NCBI GenBank assembly: GCA_027335515.1 | Contig: DAHWHT010000061.1 | Location: 1-9,136 of the forward strand | Direction of reading: 5' to 3' | Length of the DNA: 9,136 nucleotides | Source: Clostridia bacterium | Lineage (GTDB): Bacteria; Bacillota_E; RBS10-35; JAJYVN01 | Made by a program: the position numbers and the translations under genes | Part shown: piece after piece, positions 1 through 5,568 of the stretch | Layout of the letters: every line of letters begins with the position of its first letter | Position numbering within the stretch: the stretch's first letter is position 1 | The notes under the pieces: generated by a model | What the model was told of the DNA's origin: nothing | Databases searched by the model: none | The model's input: the letters and a program-made list of their open reading frames with translations, nothing else

Positions 1-96
1 CACCGCCTCCCCGAGCGCTTCATCTTCGTCCGCCCTCTCCGCCCCGACTTCCGCGCACTCCTCCGCGCGCCCCTTCCGCCCGACCCTCACGCCTGA
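1..96 (+). CDS. 3' end of an unidentified gene (partial)
   Basis: Frame 1 is open from the window edge to a TGA at 94-96 and encodes 31 residues, including LPERFIFVRPLRPDF. The third codon position is G or C in 27 of 31 codons and the second position is much less GC-rich, which is the pattern of real coding DNA in a GC-rich genome. The mirrored minus-strand frame shares this composition. It reads as a Glu/Arg/Gly-rich peptide running out of the window and cannot be excluded. The plus reading is preferred because its amino-acid mix is more natural and it ends at a clear stop. I do not recognise the family. Confidence 0.35.
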   Translation, partial: HRLPERFIFVRPLRPDFRALLRAPLPPDPHA

Positions 97-460
97 GCCC
101 CCACTACCCGGCCCTTCCCACGCCGTTCAGTAAACATGTACGGCCGGATAGCGCGGAATGGGGAAGAAGGTCCACTTGAACCTAAATGTCGCATGTCTGT
201 CGTGACCGGATGCTTCGCGCGCCGCGCTTCCTCCATGAGAGTTCGGTTGATACTCAAGCGACATGCCGCACTGTGTGGCATCAGGACTACACTCAGAATG
301 ACCGCTGCATTGCGGGACGTCTCGCGCCGTTTCGGTCGTATACGGAGAAGGCTTCTGATGCACGCAGTCGATCTCTATGAGAGGGGTTCTGTTCCTGGAG
401 CGACGCGAGTTCGTGAGCGCGACGGGTTTGCAAGTGCGTGGCGCCATTATCGGGACACGC
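97..460. other. gene-free stretch
   Basis: No convincing gene is seen here on either strand. The open frames have unnatural compositions, rich in Arg, Ser and Thr, without recognisable motifs. The only local structure is an imperfect hairpin at 263-281 (ATGCCGC and GTGTGGCAT arms with one G-T pair), which has no T tract and so is a poor terminator. The stretch lies downstream of the transposase relic on the minus strand and may be the rest of that dead element, too diverged to read. Confidence 0.4.
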
Positions 461-628
461 GAAATCCAGGTTATACGCCGTCGTGAATCGCCGCCGTCCT
501 CCCGTCCGCGGACGCAACTCCGTATCGGTTGCTGTCGTCGTCGGATCCCCGGCAGGCCCTCCCGCTGCGACCGCCTCCATGCCCCGCCCTCTCGCTGCAA
601 CCCCGTTCTGCCCTTGTGTTCCGTTCAT
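293..628 (-). pseudogene. relic of a transposase OrfA (N-terminal part recognisable)
   Basis: A 111-codon minus-strand frame starts at an ATG (628-626) with a purine-rich GGAGAGAGG site seven bases upstream. Residues about 28-56 have a Thr/Pro-rich leader followed by TGGRRRFTTAYNLDF. This resembles the leader and first helix of OrfA-type (IS3-like) transposase DNA-binding proteins, which typically read RRRFTxEYKLRIL. After about residue 56 (position 461) the expected helix-turn-helix continuation is missing in all three frames, so only the N-terminus survives. The good start site together with an abrupt loss of similarity suggests a dead element. The family call rests on one short motif and is therefore tentative. 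Confidence 0.4.
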
Positions 629-718
629 GTGTTCGCCTCTCTCCGCCCCCGAGGAGCTTCAAATAGGGAGGTTCCGTGTCTCTCCCAGTATGGCAGAAAG
701 GGGGCGAGCGGAGGCTTC

Positions 719-942
719 TCACAGGAGCGCCTGGAACTGTTCCACCGTCAGGCCCGCCTGGCGCAGGATGCTACGGAGCATGAATGGCGCCAGAGTCTCT
801 CCCGCATGCACTGGCACCGTTACCCGTTGCCCCTTGGGACCGATCAGAAGGTGGTGGTACCGCTGACGTGATCTAAGACGAATCCGCCGCGCCGCAGGGC
901 CGCCAGCGTGACGCGGCCCGTCACCCGAGGAAGACGGGTCAA
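719..942 (-). pseudogene. hicA: HicA-like mRNA interferase toxin, frameshifted
   Basis: The toxin is split over two frames. The first part starts at a TTG (942-940; a GTG at 924 is an alternative) and reads TRLPRVTGRVTLAALRRGGF followed by VLDHVSG, then runs to a stop at 846-844. The second part, one frame over, reads YHHLLIGPKGQRVTVPVHAG and ends in an LRSILRQAGLTVEQFQALL tail, stopping at 719. Joined near 862-859 with one inserted base they give a full HicA of about 75 residues: the alpha-beta start, the Gly-x-His-His region that carries the catalytic histidine in this family, the VTVPVH strand, and the closing helix. HicA is a small dsRBD-fold ribonuclease that cleaves mRNA. The order hicB-hicA and the TTGA overlap of stop and start fit a coupled operon. 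The shift is either real decay or a sequencing error. Confidence 0.72.
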
Positions 943-1198
943 TCTTTCCCGGCTCCCTGACCGTGACCGCAGGCCACTCGGCGTCTGGTGCGGGGAACGG
1001 CTCCCCGTGCTTCGCCAGGGATTCCAGGTAGCCCGTGATCGCTTCCTGCACGCGCTCCAACGCTTGCGCTTGCGTGTGCCCTTGGGTAAAACATCCGGGT
1101 AGTGCGGGAACCGTCACTACCCACATGCGGTTATTAGGGTCCTCTTCGTCCCACTCCAGCACCACGCGGTATGTTCGTAAGGGCATCGCAACCGCCAT
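719..1198 (-). CDS. hicB: HicB-like antitoxin, frame-fused to the second half of HicA
   Basis: Residues 1-82 match the short form of the HicB antitoxin. They begin with a TYRVVLEWDEED strand, then VVTVPALPGCFTQG, then a helix containing ALERVQEAITGYLESL, and end with PFPAP. HicB normally folds like a partial RNase H, binds its HicA toxin and blocks its mRNA-cleaving activity. The ATG at 1198 is chosen because a GGAGG (1207-1211) sits eight bases upstream; the open frame extends further upstream but looks non-coding. Instead of stopping near residue 83, the frame runs through a junk linker (about 83-113) into HHLLIGPKGQRVTVPV and a tail ending VEQFQALL, which is the C-terminal half of HicA. 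A single extra base near 947-942 would restore a HicB stop (TGA, 941-939) overlapping the hicA start. The antitoxin core looks intact, so it may still be expressed. Any toxin activity of the fusion is doubtful. Confidence 0.82.
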   Translation of the reverse strand: MAVAMPLRTYRVVLEWDEEDPNNRMWVVTVPALPGCFTQGHTQAQALERVQEAITGYLESLAKHGEPFPAPDAEWPAVTVREPGKIDPSSSGDGPRHAGGPAARRIRLRSRQRYHHLLIGPKGQRVTVPVHAGETLAPFMLRSILRQAGLTVEQFQALL

Positions 1199-1376
1199 CG
1201 TGCCCACCTCCCCGCGCAGTATACGCCCACTCGGCGCACTTTTCCGGGACCTCTCCCGTAGTGCGCAACCGCCAACCCGGCCCGTGGTGAGGTGGCGGGC
1301 CGCGAAGGTAAGCCTCGGACCGGACTTTCGCCACGTCTTCCGGGAGGTCAAGGGACAGAAGGGCTGCGAGCCCGCC
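1199..1376 (-). other. leader between hicB and the insertion sequence, with a possible gene remnant
   Basis: This stretch separates the antitoxin start from the IS end. Reading on the minus strand directly from the IS junction, one frame gives a natural-looking peptide, GLAALLSLDLPEDVAKVRSE followed by AYLRG. It stays open to 1134, overlapping hicB in another frame. It has no start of its own, but a good ribosome site and start codon lie just beyond the other end of the IS (3165-3145). The peptide is not recognised. It may be the body of a small gene split by the insertion, or chance. Confidence 0.25.
1207..1223 (-). promoter_or_regulatory. hicB ribosome binding site and possible -10 box
   Basis: On the minus strand GGAGG (1211-1207) lies eight bases before the hicB ATG. 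Seven bases further upstream is TATACT (1223-1218), close to the -10 consensus. No good -35 element is seen 16-18 bases upstream, and the implied leader would be only about a dozen bases. The ribosome site is well supported; the promoter is a weak suggestion. Confidence 0.4.
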
Positions 1377-1392
1377 AAGTGTTGTGACACGG
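1377..1392. repeat. left terminal inverted repeat of the IS
   Basis: AAGTGTTGTGACACGG, an exact reverse complement of the sequence at 3128-3143. The next bases inward (TC versus AG) and outward (C versus G) do not pair, which sets the repeat at 16 bp. It lies 14 bp beyond the transposase stop codon. Confidence 0.93.
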
Positions 1393-1406
1393 TCGGCGAG
1401 ACGGCT

Positions 1407-3116
1407 TCAGGAAGGCGTCGCGAAGCGGGTGAGACCAAACAGTTCAAGCAGCCGACGCTGCGTCTCGGATTGTTCCGATAGCGTCTTCACCACGTGGCGG
1501 GGGCTTTGTACAAGGAGGACCTGCTCGATGTCATCGAGGTTGGCCAGGAGATCGTCTAAAGAAATGCCGAGCGGCCGAGCGCGGAGCTCCATGAGCTTCA
1601 GCACAAGTAGGCCAAGGACGCAGACTAGTCGGATCTTTGTATCGGTAAAATGGCGCATTGGCTGGAAGCGCAGAAGATCGGGCGATTTGATGTAGTGGAA
1701 GTTCGTTTCGATCGCGGACTTGTCTCGGTTGTAAAGCTCGATGATTTCCTGCGTGGTGAGACTGCTCCGAGTGGTGAACAGCAGGCGTTTGCCAAACTCG
1801 CACCGCTTCTGAGAAACACGTCGATGGTCTTGCCTAATGCGCAGTCGCCCTTGGTCGTCTAGACTCCATTCTAAGTAGTGACGCATGCGACTTTTACCAT
1901 GAACACGCTGTAATGCGCTACGCAGGCGCGCCATGGGCTGGCCTTTGCGCTCGCGCCAAGCCTTCCATAGGGCAGTACTCAAGCGACGTAGTCCACGAAT
2001 GAAAGTGATCCTTTGCTTTCGATGGAGACTGGAATTGTAAGTAACGATCACCACGGCAGGGAACCCGTAGACCGTCTTGCACGTCCGGTGGACGCGCAGG
2101 TCTCCCACCACTTCTTTGAAGTCTTCGGCAGCAACAGCCAGCAGATCGCGATGTTGGCTGGCGACCAGTCCGCCAACAACATGTACCTTGGCTTCGTCCG
2201 CCGCCTCCAGGTTGGCCTTGGAGTTTTGCCCACGGTCGAAAACGAGCAGCAGGTGTTCCGCGCCCTCCGCCAACTCCCGTGTGTGCTGTATCAGATTCGT
2301 CAACGCTTCGGGGAATACCTTGCTCTCTGCACGATTCCCCGCATACGTCAAATGGAGCAAAGGAAGGGCGAAGCGTTGAGTAACCGCAAGCGCCAGCCCC
2401 ACTTGGCGTTTTTCATGACGGCCAGCTTTGTTGTGACCAGGCTGGGCAAGGGCGGCCGGCGTCTCCGCCGCCAAGTAGCTGAAAAAGTTCCTATTGTCAT
2501 ATAGGAGCGTGTCCAACGGGACTGGCTCTATCTTCAAGACTTGTCGCCAGATAGCCTGTTGAATGGTCAGTAGGCGTGCATCCTCTTGGGACGTGGATTC
2601 ATCTCTGGTGAGATGCTCCCGATGCTCCTTTTCCGGGAGTATGCGATCGAATGCGTCCCAGAAGTTCTGGCTATCCAGCAAAGTCCGCGGTAGAGAGAGG
2701 TGTTCGGCAAGGGCAGTGGTGGCCAGCCACGGTCCAAAGCCCCGCCAACTGACCCGAGGCGCGGCGATCTTCCCGATGATCGCCAAGGCGACGTACTGAC
2801 CCGTGGTGAGCCCACCCTGGCTGTGCGGCAATGCGTTATCAATCGCCGCCGCGATCCCCAGCTCCTCGACCATGCTGTGGGCGGCCATCACCAGGCCAAA
2901 AGCACGATGTGCAACCTTGAGGGGTCCCTTCTTGATCGCGGTCAGGATGGAGTCCGCCGTGCCGAGATGGATGTCCTGTGACACCACTTTGCTGGGGCCA
3001 GAACCTGGACCGCGCCCGCCGCGATCGGAAGGGGAGACTTTCTCGCGTCGGGCGCTATGGTAGTAGTAATGCACTTCTCCATTGGGATGCGGCCGTCGGG
3101 CGACGATGGTGGCCAA
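1407..3116 (-). CDS. IS1634-family DDE transposase
   Basis: This 569-residue protein cuts and joins DNA at the terminal repeats of its own IS. The three acidic catalytic residues of the RNase H-like fold are visible: D207 in LLYDNRNFFSY, D294 in LLLVFDRGQNSKAN, and E470 in YNRDKSAIETNFHYIK, where E470 is followed six residues later by K477, as in the IS4-type signature. The region between the second Asp and the Glu is long and beta-rich, as expected for IS4-superfamily enzymes. The TTG at 3116 is chosen because GGAGG (3129-3125) lies eight bases upstream. A GTG at 3125 is in frame and would add three residues, but it abuts the same GGAGG and has no ribosome site of its own. Length is normal for the family and no frameshift is seen, so the gene is probably functional. 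Confidence 0.94.
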   Translation of the reverse strand: MATIVARRPHPNGEVHYYYHSARREKVSPSDRGGRGPGSGPSKVVSQDIHLGTADSILTAIKKGPLKVAHRAFGLVMAAHSMVEELGIAAAIDNALPHSQGGLTTGQYVALAIIGKIAAPRVSWRGFGPWLATTALAEHLSLPRTLLDSQNFWDAFDRILPEKEHREHLTRDESTSQEDARLLTIQQAIWRQVLKIEPVPLDTLLYDNRNFFSYLAAETPAALAQPGHNKAGRHEKRQVGLALAVTQRFALPLLHLTYAGNRAESKVFPEALTNLIQHTRELAEGAEHLLLVFDRGQNSKANLEAADEAKVHVVGGLVASQHRDLLAVAAEDFKEVVGDLRVHRTCKTVYGFPAVVIVTYNSSLHRKQRITFIRGLRRLSTALWKAWRERKGQPMARLRSALQRVHGKSRMRHYLEWSLDDQGRLRIRQDHRRVSQKRCEFGKRLLFTTRSSLTTQEIIELYNRDKSAIETNFHYIKSPDLLRFQPMRHFTDTKIRLVCVLGLLVLKLMELRARPLGISLDDLLANLDDIEQVLLVQSPRHVVKTLSEQSETQRRLLELFGLTRFATPS

Positions 3117-3127
3117 GCGCGGCACCT

Positions 3128-3143
3128 CCGTGTCACAACACTT
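3128..3143. repeat. right terminal inverted repeat of the IS
   Basis: CCGTGTCACAACACTT, the exact inverse of 1377-1392. The inner end of this repeat supplies part of the GGAGG ribosome site (3129-3125, minus strand) used by the transposase. Confidence 0.93.
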
Positions 3144-3219
3144 CCATAAACACCGCCGTCCTCCTGCTGATATCCTGGAAGATTATTGACATAGGCGCCT
3201 GGAGCCCGTATCGCAACAG
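3144..3219 (-). other. short spacer with a strong ribosome site facing the IS
   Basis: This lies between the IS and the stop of the SRPBCC-like gene. On the minus strand AGGAGG (3165-3160) is followed after six bases by GTG TTT ATG (3153-3145), and the IS begins two bases later, after a single intervening G (3144). It looks like the translation start of a small gene now separated from its body by the IS. No terminator is seen after the SRPBCC-like gene. Confidence 0.35.
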
Positions 3220-3747
3220 TTATCCCCGCAAAAAGCAGCCTGTTCCAGGCACTTCACGGCCCCTTGGCGAAACTCCGGTCGGATGGTGTTGTCCGCGTCG
3301 GGCCCAGCGGCGGACAAAGCCCTGGGCATCCTGGGCCTGGAGGCAAAGACCCACCAGGAAACACTGGGTTGGCAAACCCATGGTGTGCTCGATCTCGAAA
3401 ATCGTTCGGCTGTCACCGTCGGAGCCCAATCGATCTTCCACCTCATCGGCCGGTCGGTCGCCCAGCAACCATGTCATACGCAGCAGGCGCGGTGGTTTGC
3501 ACGCGACGCTATCGCCTCCGGCATGGCCCTCCAGCTGGTACCTCCCGCCGACGCGAAGGTCACCGGTGACGGGGAGAAACCAACGGTCGATCCGGCCGGG
3601 GTTGGTGCACGCGTCCCACAGGTCCTCGACGGGCGCGGCATAGGTCCACCTGCGCAGCACCGTGTGGGCCCCACCGGACGCGGCGGGCCGCCTTCCAATC
3701 CGGCGATCGACCAAGCCGATTTCGACAGAGAAGTCCACGTCGTTCAC
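3220..3747 (-). CDS. SRPBCC / AHSA1-like protein with an aberrant C-terminus
   Basis: The 175-residue product belongs to the SRPBCC (START/Bet v 1-like) superfamily, helix-grip proteins that bind hydrophobic ligands. The AHSA1-like branch is common in Actinomycetota. Typical blocks are present: VLRRWTYAAPVEDLWDACTN (about 30-49), GRIDRWFLPVTGDLRVGGRY (51-70), QLEGHAGGD, PPRLLRMTW (85-93) and TIFEIEHT (115-122). After residue 122 the family's conserved Gly-Pro-Gly-x-x-x-Gly-x-Gly-Trp helix is absent; instead the frame reads MGLPTQCFLVGLCL and an Arg/Gly-rich tail. A frameshift or internal deletion near 3385 is likely, since another minus frame stays open to 3183. The GTG at 3747 is chosen because family members often begin with an MNDV-like sequence and AAGG lies eight bases upstream; an ATG at 3786 would add 13 residues. 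Cellular role and ligand are unknown. Confidence 0.78.
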   Translation of the reverse strand: MNDVDFSVEIGLVDRRIGRRPAASGGAHTVLRRWTYAAPVEDLWDACTNPGRIDRWFLPVTGDLRVGGRYQLEGHAGGDSVACKPPRLLRMTWLLGDRPADEVEDRLGSDGDSRTIFEIEHTMGLPTQCFLVGLCLQAQDAQGFVRRWARRGQHHPTGVSPRGREVPGTGCFLRG

Positions 3748-3901
3748 GGGCCTCACCTTCGTTACTCGACGCCTGGCAGCCTGCAACGCAATTCTCCATA
3801 CCTCGCGCGTGCGCCAAGGAAGCCTTGATGGTCAGCCCAGGAGCCCGCGGCCGCAACGGCGCCAGGGCTTGCGCGAACCGCCGCCCTGCCGGCCGCGTCG
3901 G
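3748..3901. other. spacer between the oxidoreductase and the SRPBCC-like gene
   Basis: No gene is seen. Fourteen bases beyond the oxidoreductase stop, on the minus strand, is a stem of six pairs (CAGGGC 3863-3868 with GCCCTG 3883-3888) with a 14-base loop. No T run follows, so it is not a convincing intrinsic terminator. The two minus-strand genes may or may not share a transcript. Confidence 0.4.
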
Positions 3902-4909
3902 CTATTGTCCAGCCATCGTGACGCGGCGGCCCTGCTCGATGCTCTCCACGGTGCCAAACACCATCTCGATGGATCGCAGGTTATCCACCCCGGAGGTCTC
4001 GGGCTGGCGCCCCTCGCGTATCGCCGCCAGGAACTCCCTCAGAAGGTACTCCTGGCCGGTGCGGGCCATGGACACGGGGGCCACGTCCTCCCAGGGACGG
4101 TCCGAGCGACGTTGTACTCGAACTTGGTCCCCCGTGAGCACCACGCAGCCGTCGTCGCAGAGTACCTTCCAGTCGCCGTTCCATGTCGTTTCACCGCCGT
4201 TGGCGCACCAACAGCCGGTGTAGCTCACGGAGATCACGCGCATCGCGTCCGCCACCGGCCGCATCTCCACGAAGGCGGCGGTGGATGCGTCGCCCCGGTA
4301 CCAACTCCAGGAGGGGTTCCACGACTGGGCCTGGATGGAGATCGGATCGGCCCCGAGGACGTAGCGCATGAGATCGAAGTGGTGAATGGACATGTCGATG
4401 ACAAGGGGGTAGGGCATCTCGTCACGGAATCCTCCGAAGTGCGGGCCCTTGAAGAACTGCACGGCGGCCTGTCCCGGCAGGCCGATCGTGCCTCCGGCGA
4501 TCACGCTGCGCAACGTCTGGATCGCACCCGCATAGCGGTAGTTTTGGCCTACCATCAGCACGCGCTTGGCGTGCGCGGCCTCGGCGACCATGGCCCGGCA
4601 GTTTTCCCAGGTATCCGCCAGGGGCTTTTCGGTCAACACGTGGCACCCCGCCTGGAGAGCCTGCGTGGCAACGACTCGGTGGAACAATGGGGGCGTCACG
4701 CAGATCACGCCATCGGGACGCACGGCGGCGAGCGCCGCTCCCAAGTTCGAGAAGCATTGCGCTTCCGACACCCGGTGCTCGGCGCGCAGCGCGGCCAAGT
4801 GTTCGGGCACCACATCGACGTACCCGACGACCTCCACCTCTGCGGAGCGCCGGAGGATTTTGACCCAGAGGTTGCCTTGTCCCCGCACTCCAACCACCAC
4901 GAGACGCAT
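3902..4909 (-). CDS. Gfo/Idh/MocA-family NAD(P)-dependent oxidoreductase
   Basis: This 335-residue protein has the normal length and two-domain layout of the family, which oxidises or reduces sugars, inositols and related polyols using a nicotinamide cofactor in the cytoplasm. The N-terminal Rossmann domain begins MRLVVVGVRGQGNLWVKILR, a variant of the usual G-x-G-x-x-G loop. The signature E94-K95-P96 lies in HVLTEKPLADTWEN; its lysine is part of the usual catalytic site. GQNYRY (121-126) follows, and DMSIHHFDLMRY (172-183) supplies the conserved Asp and His residues of the active site. The C-terminal half is the family's beta-sheet dimerisation domain. The ATG at 4909 is chosen because GGAGAGGGAGG lies just upstream; the open frame extends 50 codons further without coding character. 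It is divergent from the regulator and binding-protein genes, so it may act on the imported sugar. The exact substrate cannot be read from sequence. Confidence 0.94.
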   Translation of the reverse strand: MRLVVVGVRGQGNLWVKILRRSAEVEVVGYVDVVPEHLAALRAEHRVSEAQCFSNLGAALAAVRPDGVICVTPPLFHRVVATQALQAGCHVLTEKPLADTWENCRAMVAEAAHAKRVLMVGQNYRYAGAIQTLRSVIAGGTIGLPGQAAVQFFKGPHFGGFRDEMPYPLVIDMSIHHFDLMRYVLGADPISIQAQSWNPSWSWYRGDASTAAFVEMRPVADAMRVISVSYTGCWCANGGETTWNGDWKVLCDDGCVVLTGDQVRVQRRSDRPWEDVAPVSMARTGQEYLLREFLAAIREGRQPETSGVDNLRSIEMVFGTVESIEQGRRVTMAGQ

Positions 4910-5568
4910 TAGTTCGCCTCCCTCTCCTGTGGGCGCCACAAGCCCGTAGCGAAAGCCCATTTGCGTGCGGCCGCGGAGCCTGAGTGCCTCAAGACGCGGT
5001 GGCCCCATCTCCGGTCGTCGACGAAACGCCACCCTCGCAGCCTTGTCCTGGCGGACCACTTCTTGGACGCGACGCAGCCCCCTTCATGCCCTGGATGGTT
5101 GAGGAAAGCAGGGCGCGGGCGTCCACTCGCCGGACGTGCAGCTCGATGCGCCACCTCCGCATCCGCGGCACGCGGCATCTACCCGGCTCTCCCCCGGCTT
5201 CCGTATGTCTCTGCAGCCCCATCGCGCGGCGCGGACGGCGCGGACGGAACGGGGGCAACACGCAGCCAAGGGCAGGCCGCTCTGCGCCGGTCCGCAACGA
5301 CCGATGCTTCCGGTCCTGGATGCGCAACCATGCCGGATGTGCCTGCTGAAAGGGGCCGACATCGGAACCGTCGGATGGCGAGACGGTACGTGTGCGTACA
5401 TGTGACATGTGAAACCGCGAACCACTTGCGCAGGGGACCGTCATGGGGCAAGGAAATCGCCTTCGCAGACATCCACTCGATCAAACACGTGACCGCAGGG
5501 AAAGACAAGTCCGCAACACCCCGGAGCATCCTGTACGCGCGTGGGATTCGCCATTGGGGGCGGGACGG
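4910..5568. other. long divergent intergenic region
   Basis: These 659 bases lie between the start of the oxidoreductase (minus) and the chosen start of the regulator (plus). Open frames here have poor codon character and no recognisable motif. Two structures stand out: a short tandem repeat of GGCGCGGAC (5228-5236 and 5237-5245) and the double palindrome at 5386-5410. No clear -35/-10 pair, tRNA or riboswitch is recognised. An ATG at 5443 is in frame with the regulator, but the 42 codons before 5569 look non-coding. Confidence 0.5.
5386..5410. promoter_or_regulatory. candidate operator: overlapping double palindrome
   Basis: GTACGTGTGCGTAC (5386-5399) is an inverted repeat with five-base arms around TGTG. 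It shares its last two bases with ACATGTGACATGT (5398-5410), whose six-base arms mirror about a central G. Known operators of GntR-LacI chimeras, such as that of Bacillus AraR, contain a GTACGTAC-type core, which the first palindrome resembles. The site is about 160 bases before the regulator start and about 480 bases before the divergent oxidoreductase. Autoregulation is inferred, not shown. Confidence 0.45.

Larger units (their letters stand above)
1377..3143 (-). mobile_element. complete insertion sequence, IS1634-type (IS4 superfamily)
   Basis: The element is 1767 bp, bounded by perfect 16-bp terminal inverted repeats and filled almost entirely by one transposase gene on the minus strand. 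Length, single large open frame and transposase type fit the IS1634 family. No target-site duplication is visible: the six bases outside the left end (CCCGCC) and right end (CCATAA) share only CC, whereas members of this family usually leave a duplication of about five or six bases. Either the flanks were rearranged or mutated after insertion, or the insertion was atypical. Both the transposase and the ends look intact, so the element may still be active. Confidence 0.9.

Noticed and set aside
263..281. Hairpin as an intrinsic terminator
   Set aside because: The stem is imperfect with a very small loop and no T run follows on either strand.
377..871. Plus-strand open frames of 140-165 codons over 377-871
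   Set aside because: Arg/Pro/Ser-rich peptides without motifs, antisense to the transposase relic and hicA remnant.
3283..3828. 181-codon plus-strand open frame opposite the SRPBCC-like gene
   Set aside because: The minus strand carries recognisable SRPBCC blocks; the plus reading is antisense to them.
3662..4912. 416-codon plus-strand open frame opposite the oxidoreductase
   Set aside because: It is the mirror frame of a clear Gfo/Idh gene; its His/Arg/Gly-rich composition matches no family.
5228..5245. Two tandem copies of GGCGCGGAC
   Set aside because: Only two nine-base units in GC-rich DNA; could easily be chance.
5443..5568. ATG at 5443 as the regulator start
   Set aside because: The 42 codons before 5569 have little GC bias at the third position and no similarity to GntR proteins, whose domain begins just after 5569.
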